64,000 nucleotides of DNA from Leptodactylus fallax (GCA_947044405.1 CAMRHE010000054.1:3162001-3226000); one strand, 5' to 3'; positions 26,029 through 38,208 are shown, counted from the stretch's first letter. Notes: a model not told the origin generated them from the sequence alone. Numbers and translations are program-made.

Positions 26029-28454
26029 CAGTTAGGTCGATATATATTTGGACAATGAGACAAATTTTAGTGTTTTTTACCTGTTTACTGAAAAATATTC
26101 AAGTTATAGTTATATAATGGACATAAAGTCCAGACTTTCGGCTTTCATTTGAGGGTATCCACATTAAAATAGGATGAAGGGTTAGGAGTTTCAGCTGTTT
26201 AACATGTGCCACCTTGTTTTCAAAGAGACCAAAAGTAATTGGACAATTGACTCAAAGGCTGTTTCATGGGCAGGTGCGGGTAATCCCTTCGTTATGTCAT
26301 TCTCAATTAACCACTTCCATACCAGATGTTTTACCCCCCTTCCAGACCAAACACATTTTTAGGTTTTTTTGAATGTGCGGTTTTGAGGGCTGTAACATTA
26401 TCATTTGCGTTATTCAACTAATTTCTGCGTCTTTTTTCGGTGACACACAGGGCTTTATTTTTATGTTGTTTTTATTTTTGCATGTGTTTTAATTTTAAAA
26501 GAGGAGGGAAAACGTGTCTGTTTTTCACTTTTATTTTTTTTTTTTTTAATTTAATAACAAAGTGCTACTAAAAAACTTTGTAAAATAGTTTTTCCTCTCC
26601 GTTACAGTAATTTTTGTTTTGTATGGTGTTGTCGGGGGTGGGGCTATAACCTTTAATAAGGGCGTTTTATTGACGTATTATTTTATTTATTTATTTATTT
26701 AAATCATTTTACTTTTCTATACATGGTTTTTTTTTTTTGTTTTTTTACATTGTGTCCCCATAAGGTCATAATAGACCTTTGGGGACATCGGATCACTTTT
26801 TTTTTGTTGGGGAGGCTGATTTTCCCTGTAACTGGGGCTGGTACATTTAACTCCAGTTGCAGAAGAAATACAGCCTCCTGCCCATTACTTGCACATTACT
26901 ATAGAGCTGATCTGGGTCCTGTAGAACCCAGCAGCGCTAACACACGCTGATCCCAGCGGATCACGTGACCGCCGGGTCAGAGGGGAGCCGCAAGATGGTA
27001 ATAAACCTTCCCTGTCTTCTCTCTAGGAGCTCCAGCTGAAGTTACAGCTGGCTTCCCGTTTGAGCACCTGCACAATTTTGTGCAGCTTCTGAATTTTGTT
27101 TGGACGTACCGGTACGTCCTTGCAGAAATAGACAACCAATGGGCGGTCCGGAAGTGGTTAAGCAGATAAAAGGCCTGGAGATGATTTAAGGTGTGGTGCT
27201 TGCATTTGGAAGATTTTGCTGTGAAGAAAACATGCAGTCAAAAGGAGCTCTTCATGCAGGTTAAACAAGCCATCCTTAAGCTGTGAAAACAGAAAAAACC
27301 CATCTGAGAAATTGCTACAATACGAGGAGTGGCAAAATGTACAGTTTGGTATATTCTGAGAAAGAAAGCAAGCACTGGTGAACTCATCAATGCAAAAAGT
27401 CCTGGACGCCCAAGGAAGACAACAGTGGTGGATGATCGCAGAATAATTTCCATAGTGAAGAGAAACCCCTTCGCAGCAGCCAACCAAGTGAACAACAGGA
27501 TGTAGGCATATCAATATCCAAATCTACCATAAAGAGAAGACTGCATGAAAGTAAATGCAGAGGGTTCACTGCACAGTGCAAGCCACTCATAAGCCTCAAG
27601 AATAAGAAAGCTAGACTGGACTTTGCTAAAAAAAAAAAAAAAAAAATCTAAAAAAGCCAGCACAATTCTGGAAGAACATTCTTTGGACAGATGAAACCGA
27701 GATCAACCTCTACCAGAATGATGGAAAGAAAAAAGTATGGCGTGGTACAGCTCATGATCCAAAGCATACCACATCATCTGTAAAACACAGCGGAGTGTGA
27801 TGGCTTGGGCATGCATGGCTGCCAGTGGCACTGGGTCACTAGTGTTTATTGATGATGTGACACAGGACAGAAGCAGCTGGATGAATTCTGAGGTATTCAG
27901 AGACATACTGTGTGCTCAAATCCACCCAAAACATAAAGCCAAAGCACCCCAGGAGTTTATTAAAGCAAAGAAGTGGAATATTCTTGAATGGCCAAGTCAG
28001 TCTCCTGATCTCAATTGAGCCTGAATTTCACTTGTTAAAGACTAAACTTCAGACAGGCCACAAACAGCAACTGAAAACTACTGCAGTAAAAGCCTGGCAG
28101 AGCATTAAAAAGGAGGAAACACAGCGGCATCTGGTGATGTCCATGAGTTCAAGACTTCAGGTAGTCATTGCCAACAAAGGGTGAACAACCAAGTATTAGA
28201 AATTAACATTTTATTGACAATTATTTAATTTGTCCAATTGCTTTTGAGCCCCTGAAATGAAGGGATTGTGTGTAATAAATGCTTTATAGTTCCTCACATT
28301 TTTATGCAATCATTTTGTTCAACCCACTGAATTAAAGCTGAAAGTCTGAACTTCAACTGCATCTGAATTGTTTTGTTCAAAATTCATTGCGGTAATGTAC
28401 AGAACCAAAATTACAAAAATGTTGTCTCTGTCCAAATATTTATGGACCTAACTG
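26029..28454 (+). mobile_element. Tc1-like element, degenerate, carrying a nested TTAA element
   Basis: Starts CAGTTAGGTCGATATATATT after a TA at 26027-26028 and ends in ATTTATGGACCTAACTG. The TA after the right end has decayed. Length is 2426 bp, of which 847 bp plus a TTAA is a later insertion, leaving a normal 1.6-kb Tc1. The transposase has multiple stops and frameshifts: a helix-turn-helix part near 27240-27560 (KSPGRPRKTTVVDDRRII), and catalytic pieces WTDETEI near 27690 and [10 protein letters not shown] near 28000. Confidence 0.85.
26311..27157. mobile_element. TTAA-flanked nonautonomous element nested in a Tc1
   Basis: Ends CCACTTCC and GGAAGTGG are inverted, with TTAA at 26307-26310 and 27158-27161. 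Removing the insert and one TTAA restores continuous Tc1 sequence (CAATTAAGCAGATAAAAGGC). TTAA target duplication is typical of piggyBac and Kolobok superfamilies. No transposase is recognisable inside, which is AT-rich at left and GC-rich at right. Confidence 0.8.
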
Positions 28455-28739
28455 GGCGCTCTTAGTTTTGACATCAATATCCCTTCACCGTTAGAAGGGC
28501 GGGCCTTAATGCTCAGCGGGGAAGAGTACTCATGCTATGGAAGAGTACTATAATTTCTTACCGCCCAGCGATGATGCTAGGCGGTAAGGCCCGCCCTTCT
28601 GACGGTGGAAAGCCCAAACTAACGGCAACGATATCTCCTGCACCCGGGCGCACATCGGGAAAGCTGACTGTCAGCTTTCTAGCGGTATATAATATCGCAG
28701 GTGTCAGAGATCATGAAAAGTCCTCTTTTTAAAACAGCT

Positions 28740-29022
28740 TTCACTCTTCTGGAAGTCTTTCTACAAGATTATGGAGTGTGTATCTGAGAATTTCTGGCCG
28801 TTCATACAAAAGAACATTTGTCAGGTCAGACACTGATGTTGAATAAGAGGGTCTGGCTAACAATCTCTGTTATAGTTCAACTGACATGTTCAGTGTGCAG
28901 GGCCTTAAGTTCTTTCACATCCAACTCTTCCCCACCCCCAACCATGCTCTTTATGGACCTTGCTTTGTGCACTGGGGCACAGTCCTGATGGGATAGAATT
29001 TGACTTTCCCCAAACTTGGAAG
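28740..29022 (-). pseudogene. Tc1-like transposase relic, C-terminal part
   Basis: The minus strand reads QDCAPVHKARSIKSM near 28965, a decayed version of the QDxAPCHxARxVK block around the second catalytic aspartate in another Tc1-like family, and continues to the C-terminus, ending near GTAGAAAGACTTCCAG. Several stops. No termini found. It abuts the TTAA element ending at 28728. Confidence 0.6.
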
Positions 29023-29496
29023 TAGGGCTGGGTGATTAATCAAAAATAACTGAACATCAACCAGGATAACCAATGTAATTTTGTTCATGTCAGTTATTTT
29101 GGCTATTATAATATTTGCAAGGTTCGACCTGTAGTTTCGTTCGGACCAAACACATCCGAACCGAAACTGCTATTATTATACTATGGGGGTCACTTAAGAT
29201 CCCAGAGTCTATTAAGCAAAGGCCCAGGGGAGGTGAGCAATGGGGCACATGGAACATGCAGCAGCGTGACGCTTGTTTCTATGCATCACAACGCCAAGTG
29301 ACCATCTGAGGCCCAATCACAGGCCTCAGCAGTCCCTGATGTCAGTCAGAAGACCAAAATACAGCAAGGAGTTGCGCCGGAGCCCAGGAGAGGTAAATAA
29401 TTTTTTTTTTTTTTTTTTTTATGTTTGATCACCTCCCCTAGGCCTTCGCTAATTATACTCTGGGGTCTGTAGGGTATTTCCCTTCACTGGAACTTA

Positions 29497-29712
29497 GGGT
29501 GGGTTCACACTTTTGCCGGAGTCTGTCCGCCGCGAATCCGACTGAAAGTCTCGGAAAACTGTATAGGGACTGAATAGGGAAAGGTTTGCGACGAATTGCT
29601 TAAAAACCCATTCACTTGAATGGGTTTTTAAAGCAATGCGCAGGTGTGCGCTTACACTCTCTGCGCCGCAAATCCAGTTTTTTCTTCGTAAACAAAGTCC
29701 TACATGCCCGAC
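29497..29712. mobile_element. Half copy of the GGTTCACACTTTTG hairpin family
   Basis: TTAGGGTGGGTTCACAC, AAAAACCCATTCACTTGAAT and TGTGCGCTTACACTC match the left arm of the long palindrome at 40248-40665. Only one arm is present. Confidence 0.6.
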
Positions 29713-30414
29713 TTTGTTTCCAGGGGCCCAGGCCAACTATTGAAAAAATAGCATTAGCTCTTCATCAAACTTTACCGTTAGCACAATACAATGAGGCAGA
29801 TAACGTTCTAGAACTCACCAAACCCAGACTCGGAGCCTGCCAGATAGAGAAGTGTGAACCGTCACTCTACACACATTCTCTGCTCCAGAGTCTGGTGGTG
29901 GTGGTGGTGTGCTTTATACTGTAAAGTGATGCAGCTGTTCAGAAGTTCACTGCAAACAGAATACAGTTGTGTGAATAGTCCCTTACTAAAACAGACATGA
30001 CATAGAATGGACAGGTGCTATTTAACTGGTTGGCAACAAAACAGAGCTCCAACCACTTTAAGATTTCTGGATCTATTCAGAATAAATACATATAAATTAT
30101 AGGTATTTTCTTGTATTATCTTGGGTTAGGTGGTTGATAACTAGTTTCACAACCTTTACATTGTCCTCACCCTTTAGCTTATTTTACACAGCAAGATGAT
30201 AACACTGTGCAATAATACATATTTGTACAGATTTGGACATAATTTAATTTTAGAGGTTGAAACGTGATGATTCTGCTTGAATATGGCTATAATTCAGAGC
30301 GGTATCTTGGTCTCTGGGTAGCGTATTTCTCTCTAGTTCCATTTATTCATACTGTGCGCAGCTATAAGCCTAGGTGCATATTGGCAGTAGTGGCCAGGCT
30401 GGAACAATAGGGCT

Positions 30415-31195
30415 TTGTATCAATCACAGCAGGGCTCCATTGTATTCTACACAGCCCTGAGTGATCAAACAAAAACATGCATTGTGCAGGGAGATAAGAT
30501 ATGGCTGATAACATTGTATCAATTCACTTGGTCTCAGTTCTTTACAAAGGAACTGGACTTGATTTCATTAACTCATCAGACGTGCTGCCACCGATGACCT
30601 CATTCTGGGAGGTGGCATAAAGGGTATAAAAGATGAGGTAAGAGGTCTGTGGGGAGAGATCATGCTATAGAGATCATTCTATGGAGATTATGCTATGGAG
30701 ATTGGGCTGAGACCATCACAGACTACAGAGTTGTTACAGACAGACCATGAAGAGATTTTTGTGATGAGACTACTGGACTAATGCTGAGAGACTGTGTAAA
30801 GAGCATGCAGGCTGGATTATTGTTGTTGATGCCACATGCTAAAAAGCCTCCACTGGTGACTCACACATGCCATGTGTGAGTGTTGGACTATAGAACCACA
30901 TCAAGGACATGTGTGGTAAAGTAATTATTTCACCTTTATCCCTTTTATTTTATTTGTACTGTATCTTGTAACTAGTAACTGTTAATTCTTGCATATATCT
31001 GCATATCTGTTCTGAACTGTATATGTTAGATGTTAATACCGACCCATTTAGGGGTTAATAAATATATAAAATTTAGAAGGCTTGTCTTGTATTTATCTTG
31101 TGAACCCGGCACTCACTGGCGGTGAGTGTGGTTTTTATATGAAAGAGGACTCAGGTGGGGCCATAGCGGTGTTGGCGCACTGAGGATCTTTCACA
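30415..31195 (+). mobile_element. Candidate solo LTR
   Basis: A TATA box (GGGTATAAAAGATGAGG, TATAAAA at 30625-30631) is followed 426 bp later by a poly(A) signal AATAAA at 31057-31062 and then a GT-rich segment, the order expected of U3-R-U5. Flanking coding sequence, primer-binding site and target duplication are not identified, so the ends are guesses. It could instead be an ordinary promoter-like stretch. Confidence 0.35.
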
Positions 31196-31340
31196 AACAT
31201 GGAGACCTTTACTCACTATGAGAATAGGGACGTTTCCATTTTCTCTCTTTCTATCTACTCTTGTTTATCTGTGTATCACCATGGTGAAACACTAGGTAAA
31301 ACCATTGTGTAATGTGAACTTGTACCCTACTTCTTGTTAA

Positions 31341-31748
31341 AGAGGTTGTCCAAGATAACCCGTTTTTGGCAAGGAGGCCAGGGAAGGTAAAAAAAACATA
31401 GTCTCCAGTGCTTCGGTGTCTCCCACCGCAATCCGGTCAATCTGCGCCCCAGTGCTTCTTTCGGCTGAAGTCCTCGCTACTTATGACTGCTGAGGCCAAT
31501 CAGCAGTCTAAGAAAAGGACACAGGACGTCACAGGTGACGTATGGGAGTGATGTCCCAGTTCCTTTCCTTCCCTTAGGCCACTGATTGGTCTCACCGGTC
31601 ACGTGCGTGCTGAGGACTTCCACCGGAAGAAACACAGCTGGACTGGATTGCGGTGGGAAACACCAGGGACAGGTAAGAATGTTTTTTTTTTTTTTTTTTT
31701 TCACCTTCCGCGGCCTCCTTGCCAAAAACTTTATCCTGGACTACCCCT
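31341..31748. mobile_element. TTAA-flanked palindromic element
   Basis: TTAA at 31337-31340 and 31749-31752; ends AGAGGTTGTCCAAG and CCTGGACTACCCCT. The arms GTTTTTGGCAAGGAGGCC and GGCCTCCTTGCCAAAAAC pair. Confidence 0.8.
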
Positions 31749-32699
31749 TTAACTTACATTAGGTAGGTAAGCAAGAAGTAGTAGAATGATGTAAGTAGAA
31801 GGAGACTGACTACATAAAGTTTGCTTCTAGTCTGTAACCATGTAGAAGCCTAGATCTTCATTTGAGCTGCATACACAAAACAGCTTTTCTAATTAATTGA
31901 ATTAATTAATTAAACCAAACCTTTTTTAGTTAAGATCAATTTTAACACATTAGCACAATAAAAGGAAAATTGGATGCAAAGTGTTAAGAAAGCCCCTAAA
32001 TAAATATACTTCTCAGTGGAATTTTATTGTTGAGTTGTCTCTATGTTAGAAGCCCTTTTAACTGCCCAGGAGAGTATGAGCCAGAGAAGAGCAAGTTTGA
32101 CTTTTGGTACATGGGCCTGGCCTGTACATGCTTCAAAGGATGAACATCTGTCCAATCTGAACACCCCCATCCCATAAAGGATAGTGAAGTAGAAAAAAAA
32201 AGATATAAATTATTATTAAAGGTACTTGGCTGCCCAGTCACAGAAAAAAATAATGGTCTGAAACCTGAGGCAAGGGCTGAAATTGTAAAGTGTTGGTCTG
32301 ACCCTATGAGCATTGTTACATATGTAGGGATCAACTATGTTTGGGTGCGTTTACATTTTTTTCTCCCCTACTGTAGCTGTACGTAGGGCTGGGCGATTAA
32401 TCAAATCAATTCGCCTTCAAGTAGTCTGATGATTTTGTTTTGTTTTTTTGCCATTTTTTCCCTGCCCCTTCCAGTAGGTCTTTCAATACAGTGGGGAAAA
32501 AAAGTATTTAGTCAGCCACCAATTGTGCAATCTCTCACTCTTAAAAAGATGAGAGAGGCCTGTAATTGACGTCATAGGTAGACCTCAACTATGAGAGACA
32601 AAATGAGAAAACAAATACAGAAAATCACATTGTCTGATTTTTAAAGAATTTATTTGCAAATTATGGTGGAAAATAAGTATTTGGTCAATAATAAAAGTT

Positions 32700-33719
32700 C
32701 ACCTCAATACTTTGTTATATATCCTTTGTTGGCAATGACAGAGGTCAAACGTTTTCTGTAAGTCTTCACAAGGTTGGCACACACTGTTGCTGGTATGTTG
32801 GCCCATTCCTCCATGCAGATCTCCTCTGTGATGTTTTAGGGCTGTCGCTGGGCAACATGGATTTTCAACTCCCTCCAAAGGTTTTCTATGGGGTGAGATC
32901 TGGAGACTGGCTAGGCCACTCCAGGACCTTGAAATGCTTCTTACAAAGCCACTCCTTCGTTGCCCTGGCAGTGTGCTTGGGATCATTGTCATGCTGAAAG
33001 ACCCAGCCACGTTTCATCTTCGATGCCATTGCTGATGGAAGGAGGTTTGCACTCAAAATCTCACGATACATGGCACTATTCATTTTTTCATGTACACAGA
33101 TCAGTCGTCCTGGTCCCTTTACAGAGAAACAACCCCAAAGCATGATGTTGCCACCCTCATGCTTCACAGTAGGTATGGTGTTCTTTGGATGCAGCTCAGC
33201 ATTCATTCTCCTCCAAACACGGCGAGTTGTGTTTCTACCAAACAGTTCTACTTTGGTTTCATCTGACCATATGACATTCTCCCATTACTCTTCTGGAACA
33301 TCCAAATGATCTCTAGCAAACTTCAGACGGGCTCGGATATGTACTGGCTTAAGCAGGGGGACACGTCTGGCACTGCAGGATCTGAGTCCCTGGCGGCGTA
33401 GTGTGTTACTGACGGTAGCCTTTGTTACGTTAGTCCCAGCTTTCTGCAGGTCATTCACTAGGTCCCCCCGGGTGGTTCTGGGATTTTTGCTCACTGTTCT
33501 TGTGATCATTTTGACCCCACGGGGTGAGATTTTGCATGGAGCCCCTGATCGAGGGAGATTATCAGTGGTCTTGTATGTCTTCCATTTACTAACTATTGCT
33601 CCCACAGTTGATTGCTTCACACCAGGGTGCTTGCCTTTTGCAGATTCAGTCTTCCCAGCCTGGTGCAGGTCTACAATTTTGTTTCTGGTGTCCTTCCACA
33701 GCTCTTTGGTCTTCACCAT
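32700..33719 (-). pseudogene. Tc1-like transposase, copy 1 of the fused pair
   Basis: Starts [20 protein letters not shown] at 33719 and reads through the helix-turn-helix domain to VPEE, then TAA at about 33287, then the catalytic domain in the same frame (DETK, then QHDNDPKHT). A one-base deletion near 32890 breaks the frame just before the catalytic glutamate (SPDLTP then stop). Not functional. Confidence 0.85.
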
Positions 33720-34169
33720 AGTGGAGTTTGGAGTGTGACTGAGGTTGTGGACAGGTGTCTTTTATACTGATAACAATGTCAAACAGGTGCCATTACTACA
33801 GGTCATGAGTGGAGGACAGAGGAGCCTCTTAAAGAAGAAGTTATAGGTCTGTGAGAGCAGAAATCTTGCTTGATTGTAGGTGACCAAATCTGTATTTTCC
33901 ACCATAATTTGCAAATAAATTCTTAGGTAGACCTCAACTATGAGAGACAAAATGAGAAAACAAATCCAGAAAATCACATTGTCTGATTTTTAAAGAATTT
34001 ATTTGCAAATTATGGTGGAAAATTAAGTATTTGGTCAGTAACAAAAGTTCATCTCAATACTTTGTTATATATCCTTTGTTGGCAATGACAGAGGTCAAAC
34101 GTTTTCTGTAAGTCTTCACAAGGTTGGCACACACTGTTGCTGGTATGTTGGCCATTCCTCCTTGCAGAT

Positions 34170-35056
34170 CTCCTCTAGAGCAGTGATGTTTTGGGGCTGT
34201 CACTGGGCAACATGGACTTTCAACTCCCTCCAAAGGTTTTCTGTGGGGTTGAGATCTGGAGACTGGCTAGGCCACTCCAGGACCTTGAAATGCTTCTTAC
34301 GAAGCCGCTCCTTCGTTGCCCTGGCGGTGTGCTTGGGATCATTGTCATGCTGAAAGACCCAGTCACGTTTCATCTTCAATGCCCTTGCTCATGGAAGAAG
34401 GTTTGCACTCAAAATCTCACGATACAAGGCCCAATTCATTTCTTCATGCACACGGATCAGTCGTCCTGGTCCCTTTGCAGAGAAACAGCCCCAAAGCATG
34501 ATGTTGTCACCCCCATGCTTTACAGTAGGTATGGTGTTCTTTGGATGCAACTCAGCACTCACTCTCCTCCAAACACGACGAGTTGTGTTTGGTTTCATCT
34601 GACCATATGACATTCTCCCATTACTCTTCTGGAACATCCAAATGCTCTCTAGCAAACTTCAGACGGGCCCGGATATGTACTGGTTTAAGCAGGGGGACAC
34701 GTCTGGCACTGCAGGATCTGAGTCCCTGGCGGCGTAGTGTGTTACTGACGGTAGCCTTTGTTACGTTAGTCCCAGCTTTCTGCAGGTCATTCACTAGGTC
34801 CCCCCCGTGTAGTTCTGGGATTTTTGCTGACTGTTCTTGTGATCATTTTGACCCCACGGGGTGAGATCTTGCGTGGAGCCCCTGATCGAGGGAGATTATC
34901 AGTGGTCTTGTATGTCTTCCATCTTCTAATTATTGTTCCCTCAGTTGATTTCTTCACACCAAGCTGCTTGCCTATTGCAGATTCAGTCTTCCCAGCCTGG
35001 TGCAGGTCTACAATTTTGTTTTTAGTGTCCTTCCACAGCTCTTTGGTCTTCACCAT
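34170..35056 (-). pseudogene. Tc1-like transposase, copy 2 of the fused pair
   Basis: Starts [20 protein letters not shown] at 35056. It carries the same TAA after VPEE as copy 1 (about 34623), a deletion of about 20 bp near 34590 relative to copy 1, and a further frame break near 34800. The end keeps the [11 protein letters not shown] region that copy 1 lost. Confidence 0.82.
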
Positions 35057-35413
35057 AGTGGAGTTTGGAGTGTGACTGTTTGAGGTTGTGGACAGGTGTC
35101 TTTTATACTGATAACAATGTCAAACAGGTGCCATTACTACAGGTAATGAGTGGAGGACAGAGGAGCCTCTTAAAGAAGAAGTGAGAGCCAGAAATCTTGC
35201 TTGGTTGTAGGTGACCAAATACTTATTTTCCACCATAATTTGCAAATAAATTCTTTAATAATCAGACAATGTGATTTTCTGGATTTGTTTTCTCATTTTG
35301 TCTCTCATAATTGAGGTCTACCTATGATGACAATTAACAGGCCTCTCTCATCTTTTTAAGTGGGAGAACTTGCACAATTGGTGGCTGACTAAATACTTTT
35401 TTTCCCCACTGTA

Positions 35414-36486
35414 TATAGAGGGGACCTGAGTCACTTCATAAATAATACAGGGAATAATGCTATTGCAGAAAATATGTATAATAACGGAGGAACCATAAAT
35501 GTAGTATAAAGCTCAGGCATATGTGTGCCAGATTCTACCTCATTTGGGCAAAGCGCGGTTCCTTTCCTCTGACCCAGCCTGTGGGTCGAACTGGTCCTTC
35601 CTATTGATCTCCTGACACTCTTGAGTGCTTGCCAGATATTGCTGCTGCCCGTCATCCAGAGAGGAACCCTCTGTCAATTGGTTCTATTGTGTTATGTGGT
35701 GGTTGTGACTCACTCACAACCACTTAAGGTGAGAGTTTAATTTACTCAAATCTATTTTGCTTCTTACCAAACAGTATCACACTATGCACTACTCGGTGCT
35801 GTTGTTTTGTTCTATCTGAATTTCTTGTATTTTGTTGGGACTTTTTGATTAGTTTTTATTACTTGTTTTTGAGAAGTGAGATGATCAAAAAACATCAATT
35901 CTGCCATCTGGATTGTAATGTTTATGGTGTTAGTCATGTAGAATAAATAGCATACTAATTTTATTTTGGGGGGGGGGTTACGGATGTGGATACCGATTGT
36001 GTGTTGTTTATATATTTTTTTTTTTTTATTAAGGGAGGGATTTATTTTTACTTTTTCTTTTTCTGTAAAATGACTTTGCTGCATTGACTGCAGCATATAA
36101 GGGGTTAAATGGCAAGTTATGTTTCTGATTGATAATGGGGGGGGGGGTGATATAAAAAACAAAAATCCATGGTACCCCCTCCCCTGGGGTTATCTGAAGT
36201 GACAGGAGAATAATAAAATAATTTTCCCCTCTTCCTGCCCTGTTAGTTGCACGTGTTCCCCTGTACATTGGTTAAAGTGATAATGTGAATATATGCACCC
36301 ACGCTTTAACTAGTGATATTACTAAATCAATGCGGTCTACAGACATGATCTTGGTCTTATTTTAAAGCCAGGATTCACAGCTCAAGAGTTAGAGCTTTTT
36401 AAAGTTACAGTGTCACAGAATGTATTCTCAGGGTGAACTGTAGGGGGATTAAAGTGTATTTTGCTGTTTGATTGCTCAAGAGCAAT
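35414..36486. other. FBXO9 intron 1 stretch after the Tc1 pair
   Basis: AT-rich, with G-runs at 35969-35977 and 36138-36146. No recognised element. Confidence 0.5.
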
Positions 36487-36524
36487 GAGTATGTGCATGT
36501 TGGGTACCCAACATGCACATACTC
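36487..36524. repeat. Perfect 38-bp palindrome
   Basis: Each half is 19 nt with no spacer, centred on GGGTACCC; left half GAGTATGTGCATGTTGGGT. It lies in FBXO9 intron 1, 440 bp before exon 2. I know no element with this core. Confidence 0.9.
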
Positions 36525-36963
36525 GGTAATTGGTGGGCATTGACTGTGGGGGTATAATTTTGCTCACCTTACAGTATGAGTAAAAGGTGAACAGAAGGTG
36601 GTCTCATGCTAGGGCAGTACGTATGTGACACAAATGTTAAAATCCTCTTTTATATTATGGACCTACATAAACATTAGTTCCCTTATAAAATTATATCATC
36701 TGAACAATTTTGTAAGCATGGGAAATTCTGTGACTTACTCTGAGCTGTTATCAGACTCTTCATGTTTTATATAACTTGTTTATGCATTTGTAACTCCCAG
36801 CAGTCTTTTATAAGATCCTCACCCTTCTTTTAAAGGAGCATTGCTAGTAATATTTGTGAGATGTACTATAATTATTGCATATTACAGATCAATTATACAG
36901 TACATGGATGCTATTCCATCAAAGTATGTTTGCTGAAAAATTCTGCTTTAATGCCCTTATTAG

Positions 36964-37041
36964 GCGGAAGGTGATGAGGATTGTTGTTCTGAAATCCTGA
37001 AGTCTGATGAAAATGGAAGACCAGGAGAAACAAATCTTCAG
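36964..37041 (+). CDS. FBXO9: FBXO9 exon 2 (residues 2-27)
   Basis: This 78-nt exon encodes the acidic N-terminus AEGDEDCCSEILKSDENGRP followed by GETNLQ. The acceptor is TTATTAG and the donor is GTAACT. It is 26 codons with no split codons. The sequence diverges more from mammals than later exons, as expected for an unstructured acidic tail. Confidence 0.9.
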
Positions 37042-37166
37042 GTAACTTGTTTTCAGTATTCTCTACACTCTCCAATTCCTGAAAATGCCTCAGTAATCTT
37101 AAAGGGGTTATCTGAAAGTTTAATTACACCTCAAATTAAGCAATCCCTTTAAACTCATTCATTTTG

Positions 37167-37290
37167 TAATAATAACTTTATATAGCTCCAACATATTCCG
37201 CAGCACCTTACAAACCAGAGGACACAAGAACAGACAATATGAGACGTTACAGTGTGACAAAGAAATTAACATATAAAACAGTAGGAGTGA
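37167..37290 (-). repeat. SINE/LINE 3'-tail-like repeat, minus orientation
   Basis: CTTTATATAGCTCCAACATA followed by TTCCGCAGC is the reverse complement of a 'GCTGCGGAATATGTTGGAGC' tail. It lies 125 bp after FBXO9 exon 2. The 5' limit is approximate. Confidence 0.55.
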
Positions 37291-38208
37291 GGGCCTTTCT
37301 CTCAAGAGGTTGCATTTTATGAGATATTTTGTAACCAATATGTCCACCAGATACATCTATTAAAGGGGTTGTCCCACGAAGTGAAGTCAGCAGGACCTTT
37401 CTGAGCACAGCCAGGCTGAATGTGGGCAGGAGTGGTGATGGTCTGTCCTCCAATTAACTTCAATGGCAGCCCTGGAGATGGACAATGTACAGCACTCTGC
37501 TGTCTCCAGTGCTCCTAATGAAGTGAATGGCAGCGCCGGAGATTTAGATACACCGATATGCTGCAGTCTATCGGACAAGCAACCAAAAGACTGCAGGTTC
37601 AATCCCCCAAAAGGAGAGCTAATAAATGTTTAAAAATTTTTTTAAAAGTGTTTAAAAATATATATAAAAAAAACCTAAAAATTCAAACAGTTTAGCGGGA
37701 AAAAAAAAAATCTAAAAAGCCAAACTGCTGTTTTGCATGACAGGTGACATTTTGGCTGCACAGTGAACTCTGTAAAAACGAAGCCTGTAAGAAAGTTGCA
37801 CAAATGCAGTTTTTCTCCAATTCCATTCATATGGTATATTAACCCCTAGGCGCACCACGACGTAACTGTACCTTCTGGAGAGAGCTTCATTAGCTGGTTG
37901 CCAGCAGCTGAGACTCCCCTGTGACCGAAGAGGGACCAGTAGAAGCCTCCCCTCTCCAGCGATCGCTGTGATTGGTGGGTCTGTACAGACCCACCATTCA
38001 CAGTGCAAGTACTGATCTCGGGGCTTACTGTCATAACTGACAGTGCCCTGGGACAGGAAGATCGGAGTATCAGCTGTATGAAACATCTGATACTCTAATC
38101 TGACTGGCGAGGGACCTCTGGCAGCCTCCACTTGCCCACGATCACCATCGGCATCCAGACAGCAGGGGAGAGGAGAGGTGAGTATTAGGTTTTTTATTTT
38201 TTATTCTC

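Larger units (their letters stand above)
25913..28728. mobile_element. TTAA-flanked palindromic element (AGAGGACCTTTCAC ends), split by a Tc1
   Basis: Left end AGAGGACCTTTCACGTCC and right end CATGAAAAGTCCTCTTT are inverted repeats, flanked by TTAA at 25909-25912 and 28729-28732. Its inner arms (GAAAGCTGACAGTGCACTG left, AAAGCTGACTGTCAGCTTT right) also match. A Tc1-like element lies in the middle. Without it the element would be about 390 bp. A related copy is at 1238-1673. Confidence 0.75.
32489..35411 (-). mobile_element. Fused head-to-tail pair of Tc1-like elements
   Basis: Outer ends are CAGTGGGGAAAAAAAGTATT and the inverted CTTTTTTTCCCCACTG, flanked by TA at 32487-32488 and 35412-35413. 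Inside are two successive transposase copies in the same minus orientation. At 33924/33925 the right repeat of copy 1 (ending AAATAAATTCTT) joins the left repeat of copy 2 (starting AGGTAGACCTCAAC), each missing its outer tip. The whole is 2923 bp, about twice a single element less the lost tips. Confidence 0.9.

Noticed and set aside
34387..34655. Domesticated transposase gene
   Set aside because: Frame breaks and a shared nonsense codon, with intact TIRs around it; nothing suggests selection on coding function.
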